Assembly (NCBI GenBank): GCA_001692895.1
Contig: KV748194.1
Location: 744,001-808,000 of the forward strand
Direction: 5' to 3'
Source of the DNA: Cenococcum geophilum 1.58
Lineage: Eukaryota; Ascomycota; Dothideomycetes; Gloniales; Gloniaceae
DNA: 64,000 nucleotides
The position numbers and the translations under genes are program-made. Below are positions 34,998-46,785 of the stretch, piece after piece; within the stretch, counting starts at the first letter, position 1, and each line of letters opens with the position of its first letter. Below the pieces are notes generated by a model. That model saw only the letters and a program-made list of their open reading frames with translations. It did no database searches and was not told the origin of the DNA.

Positions 34998-36549
34998 TAA
35001 TTATAACGGAATCCCCTAAGAGGTATATATCCGATAAGACGGTAGGAGGTTTTATCTATATCCTATCTATATTCTAAAAGACACAGTTAAATAGGTTAGG
35101 GGCGAAAGGTTTTATTAGCGTTTTAGAAGAAATATATAGGAAGCTAGTTCCCCTCTAGAGAAGAATTAGCAATTAGTCTCTAAATAGAAGTGGTTAGAAG
35201 TATTTAATAATAATTCATTGCTTAACGTCTAATTCGGATCCCTATTAGGCCCACGCGGACTACTCCTTATTTACATATGGGGAGAAAACTCTATTTAAGA
35301 AAAATGAGAAAACCCCGTGATCTATCTCCCCGCCTTTTAGGACTCGCCTACTTAGCGCCTGTGAGTCGCCTATGGTGCTCTACTACCTTACTGTTTAACC
35401 TCCTTAGGAACCACTACTGCCGTAATAAGCCTACGGATGCGCTAGTATTATAAACTATTACTCTACTACTGTAGAGTTACTAGGGGGCACCTGCTGCTTG
35501 CCCCCTTGCCTTTTATTACTATTTCCCTTATAACCCAGAACTAATTTAGCACATTTTAACTAATAAGCTACTAGGTAACCGCCTTAAGGCCTTTTTATAT
35601 TAAGAGCAGTGTATTATAGTTCTCTGTACTAGCTGCTAAGAGTATTATTTCTTAATTAGTGCGTAGGGGGCATAGCAGTATTACGTGTTTTGGTGTCTAT
35701 CTTAGCCAGCCATATTTGCATCTTAGGCTACCTACTAGGATACCCACCCAGTAAAGCCAATCTTTTAGTCCTATTATTCCTGTTCTTAAGAGTATTACTA
35801 TTATATTTTCTGCCTTTGTTAGGCCTTCTTAGAGCCCTTAGGTATTTACCCCCTATAGCGTTAACTATGCTATGGCTTAGGTTCGTCTTGCCTAAGTTAG
35901 CCTCTATACCTTTAACTCCCATTCGCCTTTTTAGTGTTAGTCCAACCAGTATTATATTGCGGTAGATGGTTTCCTAGCGTTCTTATATATTCTACTTTAG
36001 CTCCTTTCTTTGTCTTGCTGTTATCTTTACTAACCTCTTATACGTCTCCCTTCCTCCTCTATATAGGCCTGGGCCCTAAAGCGGTACTATTCTTCTTTTG
36101 CTTTCTTTACCTGTTTCTCTAATATCTCTTCCCTACTTTAGGGTTATTGGTTTATTCTCCTATGGGGCACCCTAGGGTCCCTCTATAGTTTACTTAGGCG
36201 TGTCTTAATATACTTTATAACATTAGAGTTACGTTTATTTTATATCCTTTATATTATAGCGGCTTTAATATATAACTATAGGGGGGGAATATTAGATTCC
36301 TTCTTAAGCAGTACNATNGCCGTTNGCTTNTACCNNCCTNTAATNCTCTANAGGTAGGCTATTTAGACCTTTTAAAGTGGTTTAAGGAGTAATTTAGGGG
36401 GGCCCTTTTTAGTTTCTCTAATGGCCCAAATACTGGATCTATATGTCATGGTTGGCCGGACGACTGCTATATATAGTAGGCGTGACCTCTAGAAGTATGG
36501 ACTCTATGTAGAATTAACAATCCTAAATAAAGTAATGAACTATACTTGG

Positions 36550-38000
36550 CCTTTACGGGCCGCTTACGCCGCATATGCGCTTTACTAGAGCTTGCTGTCT
36601 ACCTATACTCCTAATACCCTTAGGCCCTAAACTGGTTAACCCCTAAAGCCTTAGATGCGAATTATATGCTAGAGATCTGTAGATTAGTTACGTTTTCTTA
36701 TAAAATGGATTAGCTGGTATTTCTCTAGTGAGAATTAAACTCTATAACGTTTTGCCTATTCTATATAAGTGTTATAGGCTTTCTCTAGTGTTCTGTAATT
36801 CTCTACGGCTGTTAGCCCGTATGTGATTAGGTTTGTGTTATTAACGAAGCCTATCCCCTAGGTTGCCCCTTTCTTAAAGAAGTTAAGCAGGTTGCTTATA
36901 AAGAAAAGAAAGAGTATAGGTAAGAGGGGTGATTTTTGTAGTATTCCTGTTGTAACTGTAATGGGGGGGCTCTAGTACCCGCTAAAGACCAGTGATGTTT
37001 CTTTCTGGCCTATAAACCCTTGGATAAATTGTATAATCCATTCTAGGAAGCCCTTTACCCTAAGGATATATAGGAGACGCTCGTAGGGTATATTGTTATA
37101 GGCACCACTAATGTCTAGGCTAAGCATTAATACTATAAAGTCCTTTCGCATCGCCCATGCAGATTTAATGGTGGCAGTGAGTAGCGTAAGTGCTGATAGT
37201 GTTGAGCGGTTCTTTCTTGCCCCTATTTGGCTTTGTGGTAGTAGGGCGTGTTCCTCTACCGTGTCTGCTATGCGTTCCGCTATTACCCTTTCTAAGATCT
37301 TGCTAAGGGTGTTTTCTAAGGCAATAGGGCGGTAGCTTCCTGGGATTAAGTAATCTGCTTTGCCTTCTTTTCGTAGGATAACTGTCGTTATAGATCTTCC
37401 GAGTTGCGGGTAGTAGCCTATAGTAAAGTATGCTCTAGCTACATCTACAAGCCAAGGTGCTATAAGTGGCCTATAGGTTTTTAGGGCCTTATTTGGACAG
37501 GTAGTTATATAGTAGAGTTTAACGTGCCTGCTTATCTAGGCCTCTACCCCAGTTTTCTAGTATTTATCCTAAACCTAGGCCTAAAGGCCTAGGGGCTTTC
37601 TATAAGCAGTTGGCTGCCACTACCTTAACGGGGGGTTTCGCCAGTTCTTTTAGATATCTTATAATAGGTTAGCCCAAGTACTAGTCTGCCCCCCCGCAGT
37701 CTATATAAGAGTCTCCTCCTAGAGTTAGTACGCTTTTGTACGGCTTAGGAGCCTTCTATAGCCTCTAGTTTCACACCTTTTCTATTATTTCCGCTAGTAT
37801 AGGCATAAGCTGCCTTTTCCAGGGGTTGCAACTCCCGTCTTATGTGCCTATTAGCGTAATCCTATAAAGGTGTCGTGGCTGCATCCTACAATATAGAAGC
37901 CTTGGGTACCTTCTATAGTTAAGGCCTAGACTAAAAAAGCCTCCCCTGCCTAAGTAACTCCTATTTACTCCTTAAGCGTATCTCACTGGCGTACTACCCT
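36550..38000 (-). pseudogene. LINE C reverse transcriptase
   Basis: Minus strand, one almost stop-free frame from about 37,400 to 36,800. Landmarks: SYRPIALENTLSKILERVIAE, EEHALLPQSQIGARKNRSTL, LMLSLDISGAYNNIPYERLL (first catalytic Asp region), GILQKSPLLPILFLFFISNLL, and the catalytic box as FVNNTNLITYG, where FVDDTN has become FVNNTN. These are Tad1-like LINE signatures. Confidence 0.85.
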
Positions 38001-38439
38001 AGAGGCGAACGGTTCTGTCTATTAATATACTAATACGCGCATCCGTTTTCTCGAGCCACGTAGTAGTCTCTCTAGCTAGGGCATAATCCTACCTACCTAT
38101 TAGGTGCACTAGGGGTCAGAGCCTAGCTAAGGGGTAAGGTCCCTAGAGCTAGCAGTGGCTACTACGCACTACGCCCTATGGGAGGCTAGTAGAAGTATAA
38201 GGGCGCAATACCCTATACTACTACTAGTTCCCGTTTTGCGTTGCCTATAAAAGTCTTTTTATAATAGGCCGACCGTGTCTTATAGGAGGGGGGCTATAGA
38301 GACGCTAGGTCCCGCACTAGGCGACCTACTCCCCCCCCTCCTACTAACTAAGCTTATGTCCCCTCTTTTTATAAGCTATGCCTATATCTCTAACTATCAA
38401 GTCCTCAACCAACTGGCCTGTGTTTCCCCTATAGCCTCC

Positions 38440-38890
38440 CCTATATATATACATTAGGTCGCGTGTACTATGCCTATTAAGACCCTCCTATAAGTTGCCT
38501 TATATATATACGCATTAGGTTACATACATTACGCCTATTAAGACCCTCCTATAAGTCGCCTATAAGTTAACTATAAGTCAACTATGAGTCGACTAAGTCG
38601 TACGCCATGGGGCCGTTAAAGCTAGCCTATATTTCCGCTGCCTAGAGCTTTGCCCGTGTTTCTACCTCGTTAAGCCGTCTGGTTGCCGTTGTGTTGCCAT
38701 CGCGTTGCCGTCGCGTCACTGTCGCTGTACTAGGTCGCGCGCACTATACCTATTAAGACCCTCTTCTAAGTCACCTAGGTGTAACCGGATACTAGATAGA
38801 CCCTCATAGAGGGGCCTTAATAAGTTCTTTAGGTAGGGCCTTAATAAGTTCTTCGCGGTAGCCTTAGGGCCTTAATAAGTTTTATATAAA
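38440..38890 (+). repeat. Short tandem and interspersed repeats in LINE C 5' half
   Basis: A 70-bp-scale unit (TTAGGTCGCGTGTACTATGCC, TATTAAGACCCTCCTATAAGT) at about 38,453, 38,513 and a partial at 38,731. Also GGGCCTTAATAAGTTCT three times at about 38,812-38,885, and CCGTTGTGTTGCCATCGCGTT-type repeats at 38,688-38,725. Confidence 0.6.
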
Positions 38891-39484
38891 GTATCTGCGA
38901 CGTGTTAACCTTAACAAGTTCTTATAAAAAGAGGATCCCTACGCCCTTATCGCGTATACTTTATAATCTCAGAGCTAGTGCAAGCCTAAGGGTGTCCTGT
39001 TATACGCCTAGGACGCATCCACATTAACTAGCTGGATAAGGCCAGTTTCGGGCCTAGCTGCGAGCCAGGTAGTTATATATCGGGCGGTTTTCGTATCCCA
39101 GTTTCCCTTAATGGGCCTCCCTAGATAGTAGAATAGGAGCTCCAAGCGGAGGCAGTGAGGCTCCTGGTGTTGTTAAGGGCGATGCTTTGCACGCGTCGCG
39201 GGCTCATCACCATAGAGTTGAACGACAGCGCTGCACGCGCTGCGACGGCTCTCTACCATCGCCTCTGCACTTGGCCATTAAGAGGAATAGGATTCCAGAT
39301 GATGTTTCCACCCGCGGCGACGTGGACGCGTGCAGTAGGGCTTCGCGGGCGGTTAGAAGTATTTATCCTTTAATACGTAAAACTTATTCTACCTTTAATT
39401 TACCTTTAACTTACCTTCTACTTACCGGTAACACTGTTAATTAGATAATTATACGTTTTAGTTAAGCTGGCCTCTTACACTTCT

Positions 39485-40915
39485 TTAGTATATAGGAATT
39501 AAAGTTATCCGTCTTATTTTCGGCCGCTGCTTACTTATAGAGTTTCTCTAACTTCTAACTTACTAATGCTTTTATATAACTTTATATTGTCTTAATAATA
39601 ATTTTATACTTTAACTTTAAGTGGTTTTAAAGGTTAGTCGTTAATATTGCACTATACGCGTAGTATTTATAGTAGATATATTTCCGTTTTTTTAAGTTAT
39701 ATATTAGCTCTCCTTTATCTAGTTTACAAGAGTGCTTATAAATTAGAGATCTTTTCTAACTAGCCTATTTTACGCTAAAAGTATTAATTATACTTATAAG
39801 AAGGGAGGAGTCTACTTTAGAAGCTATAGTTTATATAATACTTTATTAAAAGTAGAAAAAAATTTCTAAGTGGGGTATGCTAAGAAATTATTGAAATAAA
39901 AGCGATAAATACCGATAAGCGAAAATTATGATAATTTATCTGTTAGGTGACGACAGGGACGAAACGTATATATATTAGTTACCGAGCCCGTCGAACCATT
40001 CGGTTCGACACTGTACCTTTTTGGCCAGTTGCGTTCGTTTGGCTCGGTGGGCGATCGTCACATTATCGATCTTATTAGATAAGATTTTATTTTTGCCTAC
40101 CCTGGGGAATAGATATAACATCGTTTGTTGTATATAAGGTATATGCCAGAATTATAGGCTCGATTATATTGGCGCTCAGGTCATCTAAAACGTGGTCTAC
40201 GGATAATATTTAGCATATTAAAAATGCGCTTATATATTTGCGAAAGTTAAACAAGATTCTAATAATACAGAACTCAAAATTAGCTAAGTTTAGCGCAAAT
40301 TTTGTATATCGGCTGTACCAATTTAGCTGAACTCTATCCACTAGTGTTATTAAAGCTTCAATTATCTCTAAAAAGCGCAATAAGTTTAGGAGCTTGGGTA
40401 AAGATTTTCTAGTCGGTTGGCGGGAGCCGTCAAAGGTGCGTCTAAGAAGCTTGGAGGCGGCGTAATATGCTAATATTTTTCTTAAGGAGGCTGCGCAGTA
40501 GACATAACCGTGTATCGTGCATGGGAAGGTCCGCATCGTGAAGTTAAGCGGTGGTAGTCGCGAGAACTGGTTAAGGTTCCGCAGGCTTCAATTAACTCAG
40601 CAACTGCGCCACGCTAAACAGCCAAGCAGCACGCAATAGCGTTGATGAGGACTGCGGCAGTGCTTCACCGCCACCACGCCAGACTTAAGAGTGTTAGTTC
40701 CTACGCTAACCAGTTACCCGTTTACTCTATATTCTTAATCTAGAAAAGTACACCCTTAACGTATATATGTATGTATATATATTCTATTATAGCCATACAC
40801 TATATAGGGTATAGGCCGTTATAGAGCGCTAACTAAATACTTCCTGCCATTAATATGCTTGCTCTAGTTTAGAAGCCAACTATAAGAACTATATATTTAT
40901 TACCTAATGCTATAC
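39485..40915. other. Unassigned sequence between gypsy and LINE B
   Basis: Mixed: RIP-rich at the edges, less mutated at 39,940-40,075 and 40,380-40,700. Holds a nested inverted repeat at 39,947-40,061. A 108-codon minus-strand open frame (40,536-40,210) has no recognisable motif and is likely chance. No gene supported. Confidence 0.4.
39947..40061 (+). repeat. Triple nested inverted repeat
   Basis: Outer pair GTGACGA (39,947-39,953) and TCGTCAC (40,055-40,061); middle pair ACCGAGCC (39,981-39,988) and GGCTCGGT (40,041-40,048); inner hairpin GTCGAACC-ATTC-GGTTCGAC (39,990-40,009). Confidence 0.75.
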
Positions 40916-41199
40916 TTAACTAAGGAATAAATAAAGGAAAGTAATGTGTTACTATTGAAGAAAGTCGGAGTTTAGAGGTAAGCCTAAGTAAGTAGTTTTT
41001 GATGCCTCGTGTCTGTAGGGCTATTCTAGCGTTATACGCTTCTTAATTGGTGATGTACCAGTGGAGGTATGTATAGAGGAGGCTCGTGGTATATTTAGTT
41101 AGATAATTAGAGGAGGAATTCTTAAGAGTCTTTGCTTATTAATGTCGGCTTCTATACTCTCTATATCTTATACGCTTAGGTATAAACGTCCGGTCTCCT

Positions 41200-44100
41200 T
41201 TATAAATTTAATTATAGCTTTAACTATACTAATATCTAGCTTCTAGCGCTTAATTGGGCTGTTAATATTCCTGCCTTCTTCTTGTCTGCGTAAGTAGCCT
41301 CCTAATGTATATAATAGATCCCCAAATCGATCTCTATATTACTCTCTTAGTTTAATCCTTTGCTACGCCTACCTCCTATAAAAGAAGAGGAAGTACTATA
41401 TTAACTCTGTAAGCCTATAGTCGCATAACGCCGTCTCTAATATATTAATTTTATAGAGATATTCCTTTAAAAATGACTTACCGGTCTATAGCTGCGTAAG
41501 GATGGCAGCTTCTAAGCTAATTAGCTGCTAGTATAATCCTACAGCCTTTCTAAGGTAGAGTGCTGCGTTAATCTTCCTTATAAACTTGCCCGTATTAGAT
41601 TTTCCTAATAGAAGCGGTTCTATTATTATCTCGGCTCTTTTTAATGCTTACGTTACAAGGTACTATAGGAGGCCGTCTCTCTATAGTAGCTCCTCGCTCT
41701 CTAGTCTTATTACTACTTTAGTAAGCTTATTAGCCTTCTTGTTTCCTATAAATCCTAAATAGCCTAGAATCCAGTATAGCGTAATATTATTCAGCTAAAG
41801 CTTCTTTAAGATCTCTACAACTATTTCCTAGCAGGCTTTAGCCCTTTAGCTCTATACTAATAGCAACGCTAATTATAAGTCGAAGAATATTCTTATACTA
41901 GATGCAGGTATTAGAAAACCTACTTAGTTAATAGCCGTATATATAGGGTCTTACGGCCAGTTAGCTGCCTCGCTAATTACTAGAAGCTCTATAAGGTAGG
42001 CGTTAGCCTAATTAGAGCTCGCCACCATTTTCGAAAGCGTTGCTTTAGATGGCGTAGTATATATACTAACTCCTGCCCTACTATTACGCACTAATATATT
42101 AATGTATATATTAACCTGCCCTAGCTTATAGTCTTTAATAATAGCTTAAGTATAATCTTCGTCCTTATATATTACCACGTTAGGCTTAGCCACCTACGGC
42201 AGGCATATATACGGTTTAACCTCCAGCACTCCATTTACCTAGATATCCTCGTATATCTCTACTATCCTTTAGAGCGGCAATCGGTGCCATCTATAGAGCC
42301 TCTATCTTCAAATCATCTAATAAGGATATAATTTGCCTAGTTTATAGATTAACACCTAGAACGCAATAGCCTAGTTACGCAGCCTTTACTTAAGAGGGAG
42401 TAAGCCAGCTTTTACTTTTGCTATTAGCAGGGCAACGGAGCGGAACCCCCTAATAATAGCTTATGCCGTAATCCTCTACGCCTACTAGAGGAGCTATATT
42501 AACTCTTATATCGTAAGCGGGTACTATATTAGTAACGCGTAATCTACTACTAGTAGGACCGAGCTCTTAGCTAGCTGCTTAACGCTCTTAAACTATAGTC
42601 CCTTTAATCTACGCAACGCTAGCGCCACCTTAGTAGCTTTACCTGCCTTATCCGCCAAGTACGCCTTAAACTATAGCTCCTTATTAAGGATTACCCTAAG
42701 GATTTTAACTTCCTAAGTTAGGGGGATCCCTTTTCCTTTAAATTAGAGCGGCGTGGTAGTATCCTTACCTGCTTCTTTATATCTAGTAAGGTAGATAAAT
42801 AACGTTTTCTTTACTTTAAATTGGGCTCTACTAGTCCTCTCCCATTTCTTAAGCATCGGTATAATCTCGCCCTAGATAATCTACGTGTTTTCCTCCGCCG
42901 TAGGGCCTATAACCTATGCCAAGTAGTTGTTAATAAAGGCCATAGAGCTGCTATTTCTGGGTGCGCTTTATATAAAATCCGCGTTAAAGAATAAAAAGAG
43001 TATTAGGGCTAGTACTAATCCCTACGGGAGACCCGCCTATAGGAGCGCCTGTACCTCTAATATATATCCGTTAACTAGAATATAGGCTTAATAGTTTATA
43101 TAAAAGTCCTATACCTATTATATAATCGTCTAAGGTATCTAACGCTGCCGTAATCTCCTAATTTCTGGCTCTATAGCCACATTATTATACGCACCCTTAA
43201 TATTAAATAATACTAGAGATAGCGTTTTCTTTCCTCTTTATACTTTAAATACGTCCTTATAGAGATATAATAGTATATATGTTGTTAACCTTTACTTCCT
43301 AGCTCCGAAGTGCGTCTTAGGTAGTAGGCTATATTCCTCTACTAAGTATAATATCCTCTCCGCTACTAGTAATTTGAGTGCTTTTCCTAGCGTTAAGAGG
43401 AGGGAGATCGGCCTATAGTTATTTACTACCGTATAGTCCCCCTACTTCGGCTTCTATAGCGGTATAATCTTTACTACCTTCTATTCCTAGGGTACCTTTC
43501 CTATCTTAAGTAATTTGGTAAAGAAAGTGGTAATCTTACTACTTAGTACGGGCTATAGCTCTCGCCACACCCTAGCTAGTAGGCCGTCCCTTCTAGAAGC
43601 CTTATCTAGGCTAGCCCTAAACACAGCTACCTTAACCTTATATTTAGCGATAGGCTCCTATAGTAATTAGTTATAGCTAGTTATAGCTTCCTCCTCTTAT
43701 TTGCACGGCGGCGGGACCGGAAAGAATGCCTAGAGTAGTTCTCTTATAATATTATAGTTCTCTGTAATAACTTCTCCCTATCCTCTATCCTTCTTAATTA
43801 GCGGTATTTTAGTAAACGCGGATATAGCCTATAGATTAAGGTATTTTAACGCTTTTTATATATTATTACTATTACTAAGGAATTCGTCCTAATAGAGCTT
43901 CCTATATTGCCGAATAGTTCTATAGAAGAACTTCTTTACTTTTACTACGACATTATATAGCTTAGGGTTGTCTCTTTCTTACCTCCGCATTACGCTATTC
44001 CTATTCCTCTAGTATATATATAACTTCCTTAGCGTTATAAGGTCTTTATTCCACCATCTTTTTATATATAGTAATAGTCTGGCCTGTTAGCAGTATGCTT

Positions 44101-45040
44101 TAAGGGCTTTATTAACCTACCTATTAAGGTAGTTAACTATTTCATTTATATCTTTTATAGGGAATCCCATCTCTTTCTATTGCTCTACGTCTTCTTATAT
44201 CTTATCCTAGTTTGTATTTTTAATAAGCAGCCTCTCCTAGCTCTTCTACATACCTATATTAACCCAGAAGCTAGTATAGATAGCTCTATAGTTTAATCCG
44301 TACTTATATTTCTAGATAGCGTACTTTACTAGTTCACTCGCTAGGCCCGGGGTTGCAAGTATAAGGTTAATTATTAATATTCGCCCTACGTCACTTTTAA
44401 ACGTAGGTATTCCTACTAAAAGTAGGCTCTGGAGTAACCGGTCCGCTATAAAGTTAATAATTAGTACGCTTTCTTCCTACGTTAATATAGTACTGATATA
44501 ACTTCCTCCCTATAGCAGATTGTGCCGATTAAAGTTACCTATAATTACTACCTTGGTATATAGGTCGCGTAATAGTTTACCCTAAATTAGCCTATTAATT
44601 ATCTCTAGTCTACTAAAGAGCTCCTTTAGGTTCTCTTCCTTAGTTCTCCTTAAACATCTATCTAGAATGTATACTAATATAATTATAAGTCTCCTTTAGC
44701 CAACGTGCGCTACTACCGCTGTAATATCTGCTAAATCTACCTATAGCTATGTAGCTGCTAGCTCTTTAGATGCCTAAATATATAACCTAACTAGGGGATA
44801 CCGCTGCTGCCTGCCTATTAGGACGAACCTTATCTACTAGGGATTTAAGCCAGCTAGTACTACTTCCCTATCTAAAAAAAAGTAGTAAGGCTCTTAGCCT
44901 AAAATAAAGTGGAAGTCTACTAGCGCTTCGTTATTATATAGCGCATACTACGCCTCCCTATACTTCTTTATATTCGCCTAGAAGATCCAAAGTTCTCTAT
45001 TTATAGCACTATCGTATAAAAATCCTGTCTATCTCTTTCC
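41200..45040 (-). pseudogene. LINE B ORF2: endonuclease, reverse transcriptase, RNase H
   Basis: Endonuclease near 45,000-44,350 (LVDFHFILG.EPYYFFLDREV; VDLADITAVVAHVG). Reverse transcriptase near 43,500-42,800 with GDYTVVNNYRPISLLLTLGK, LVEEYSLLPKTHFGARK, and SPILFLFFNADFI. RNase H near 42,000-41,700 ends in YWILGYLGFIGNKKANKL, the W-PGH-GI-GNE-AD motif with H to Y, E to K and D to N. The C-terminal tail runs to about 41,280. All differences from Tad-clade proteins are RIP-type. Confidence 0.85.
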
Positions 45041-45059
45041 TATATACTAGGCATTTATA

Positions 45060-46380
45060 GTATAAGGCTTAGTAAGGACCCTAGCAGTTTACGTAGTATA
45101 GATTTACCGTCTTATACCGGAGATAGCCTTCCCGCCTATATATTTCGCACGTATTAGGTTATATATAGTCTCTAGCCCTATATCTAAACCTTTTGTATTT
45201 ATAGCATACTATAGGGGTACGTTACTCCTTAAATGGTAATATAATAATTGCGCCTCCCCTAAATAATACATTATCCGACGTAAGTAGCTTCTCTATATCC
45301 TCCTTTATTACTACTTTAATAATCACTAATACGTGCTAGCCGCGCGGCCTTAGTTGTCCTAGCTATCTCATTATATATACCTCTACCCCATTCTCTACCC
45401 TAAAGCGCTCTATAGCTAACTTACTTACTTTTCCGCTATTAATATCTATCGCTAAAGGTACTTTAACCTAGTCCGCCTTAACCGTATACTACTTAGGTCT
45501 AATAAGCCTTGCCCTAGAGATATGCGGTTTAAGCTATTAAGTAGTTGTCTACCTAAATATAGCTTTTTTATCTTTTTCTACCGAGAATCTAATAATGCTT
45601 GCGCTATTGCTTATTCGCTATACGCGGAAGTCCTTAAGTATAGCTCCCGTAAGCCCCTTAATATCCTTTATACCTTACGCAATAGTTTACTTTACTGCTT
45701 TAGTAGTAGCTACTCTTTCTATTACCTCTAAACCTACTCGGCTAATGTCTATTACTAGCTGCTAATTAGGTTCCTTAGGGTTCCTAGCGCTTATTATTTA
45801 TAGTAAGGTTATCTCTAACCTTGCCGTGCCTCTACTAGCCGCTACTAATACCTATAATTGTATTAGAGCTAAGGGAGTGTTTAGTTGCGCTTATAAGGAC
45901 TAGATAGCCTTTTAGAGTTTAGCGTTTTACTTTTTAAGGCTTTACTATTCCAATTTAATGTCTATAAGGTTATTTCTAATACTCTTAATAATGCTATTCT
46001 GGTTTATAATAATATTGCTTTACTATACTATAGTTTCTTTAAGGCTTTTAATAAGTTAATAAAATTTATTATAATTAATACCTCCTCCTTTACGTTTGGG
46101 TAAGGTAGAGACTCTTACTATAGGGAATAGAGGCAGTATATACTATATAGCTTATAGTCTGGTTTATAGTGCGGTTATCTGCTGTTTAAACTATACTAAT
46201 ATTTGGGCTCGTGTCCTTAGCGACTGCTGGGCCTCTTACACCTTCGCGCTTAGTTTCTTTGTACGTCTTAGTGGAGCTGCTGGTAGGTCTAGAGGTGGTG
46301 TTGCTAATACGCGTTTAGGGGTTGAAGCAGCCATCGGGGCTCTGGGGCTTCGTTCGGTGGGCCGCAGGGGCCGCCTTATA
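45060..46380 (-). pseudogene. LINE B ORF1 (Gag-like)
   Basis: Begins with a Pro/Ala/Arg-rich stretch (APMAASTPKRVLATPPLDL) followed by a coiled-coil region rich in Gln (most now TAG) around 46,100-45,850. Ends with zinc knuckles near 45,220-45,060: VCYKYKRFRYRARDY, TCEIYRREGYLRYKT, LYYVNC.GPY.ALYYKC, with Cys/His to Tyr changes. The first about 120 bp are hardly RIP-mutated. Confidence 0.75.
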
Positions 46381-46395
46381 GCGGGAACTAGCTAA

Positions 46396-46785
46396 ACGAA
46401 AGACTAGGATTCGATTAAAAGAATGTCCGAGATGAATATCCTCCTCTTTCAAAAGTTTCCTCGCCACCTTACAGTATTCTTCGCAATCCGCGTCGTACAC
46501 CCTTAACAACCCTGTGGCTGGAGCGGGTCGGCCGCCCTCCCTGCTTGTGGTGGCAAATTTTTACTACAGACCGCTTTCATTTGCCGTCACATATCACACG
46601 TAAGCATGCTTGAATTCATCCTCGTCAGCATTTACTAGCATGCATTCTGCATGGCGAAGTAGTATTCAAGTCCATCTCCAAGTCATTGCATCATCACTTA
46701 ATTAGAGATTCAAGCGATGACTCTTCGCTAGGATCGGCCGTCTTGTTCAGCAGCGTCAGAGAAGATGATCGGCATTGGTGCCGGA
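46396..46785. other. Left edge of gene island, no gene recognised
   Basis: Base composition switches here from TA-rich RIP DNA to ordinary, CA/TG-containing sequence. Open frames are short and overlap on both strands; none has a recognisable motif. Confidence 0.45.

Larger units (their letters stand above)
35207..39350 (-). mobile_element. Tad-type LINE (LINE C) nested in gypsy 3' LTR
   Basis: 4,144 bp between two copies of GGTTAGAAGTATTTA (35,192-35,206 and 39,351-39,365), a 15-bp target duplication of the LTR. Coding strand is minus, so its 3' end is at 35,207. It contains a Tad-clade reverse transcriptase. Ambiguous bases cluster at 36,315-36,352. The 5' 220 bp (39,130-39,350) are GC-rich and un-RIPped. 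Shorter than a full Tad element, so probably 5'-truncated or internally deleted. Confidence 0.88.
29126..39479 (+). mobile_element. Ty3/gypsy chromovirus with nested LINE in its 3' LTR
   Basis: 5' LTR 29,126-29,444 (319 bp); 3' LTR 35,002-35,206 plus 39,366-39,479 (205 + 114 = 319 bp) once the nested LINE and its duplication are removed. A 5-bp target duplication CTTCT flanks the whole (29,121-29,125 and 39,480-39,484). A polypurine tract precedes the 3' LTR. Inside are Gag, protease, RNase H, integrase and chromodomain in Ty3/gypsy order, but the reverse transcriptase is missing. Strong RIP except around 30,735-31,110. Confidence 0.92.
35002..39479 (+). repeat. Gypsy 3' LTR, split by LINE C
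   Basis: Two pieces: 35,002-35,206 and, after the LINE and the duplicated GGTTAGAAGTATTTA, 39,366-39,479. Ends GGCCTCTTACA, so this copy kept the terminal CA. Confidence 0.9.
40916..46395 (-). mobile_element. Tad-type LINE (LINE B), near full length, RIP-degraded
   Basis: Minus-strand order from 46,395: ORF1 with coiled coil and zinc knuckles, endonuclease, reverse transcriptase, RNase H and a C-terminal tail, the full Tad1 layout. About 5.5 kb. Ends are approximate: the left (3') end was set where conserved coding stops and the right (5') end where un-RIPped host-like sequence begins. No target duplication was identified. Confidence 0.85.

Noticed and set aside
35690-36122. Leu-rich plus-strand frames looking like membrane proteins
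   Set aside because: They lie antisense in LINE C; TA-rich RIP DNA easily yields Leu/Ile/Tyr-rich frames.
37111-37335. 74-codon plus-strand frame
   Set aside because: Antisense shadow of the LINE C reverse transcriptase, which has clear motifs on the minus strand.
40210-40536. 108-codon minus-strand open frame
   Set aside because: No domain, RIP-type composition at its 3' half, no splice or start context; likely chance.
46096-46395. 99-codon plus-strand frame
   Set aside because: Antisense to LINE B ORF1; minus strand has the coiled-coil/zinc-knuckle protein.
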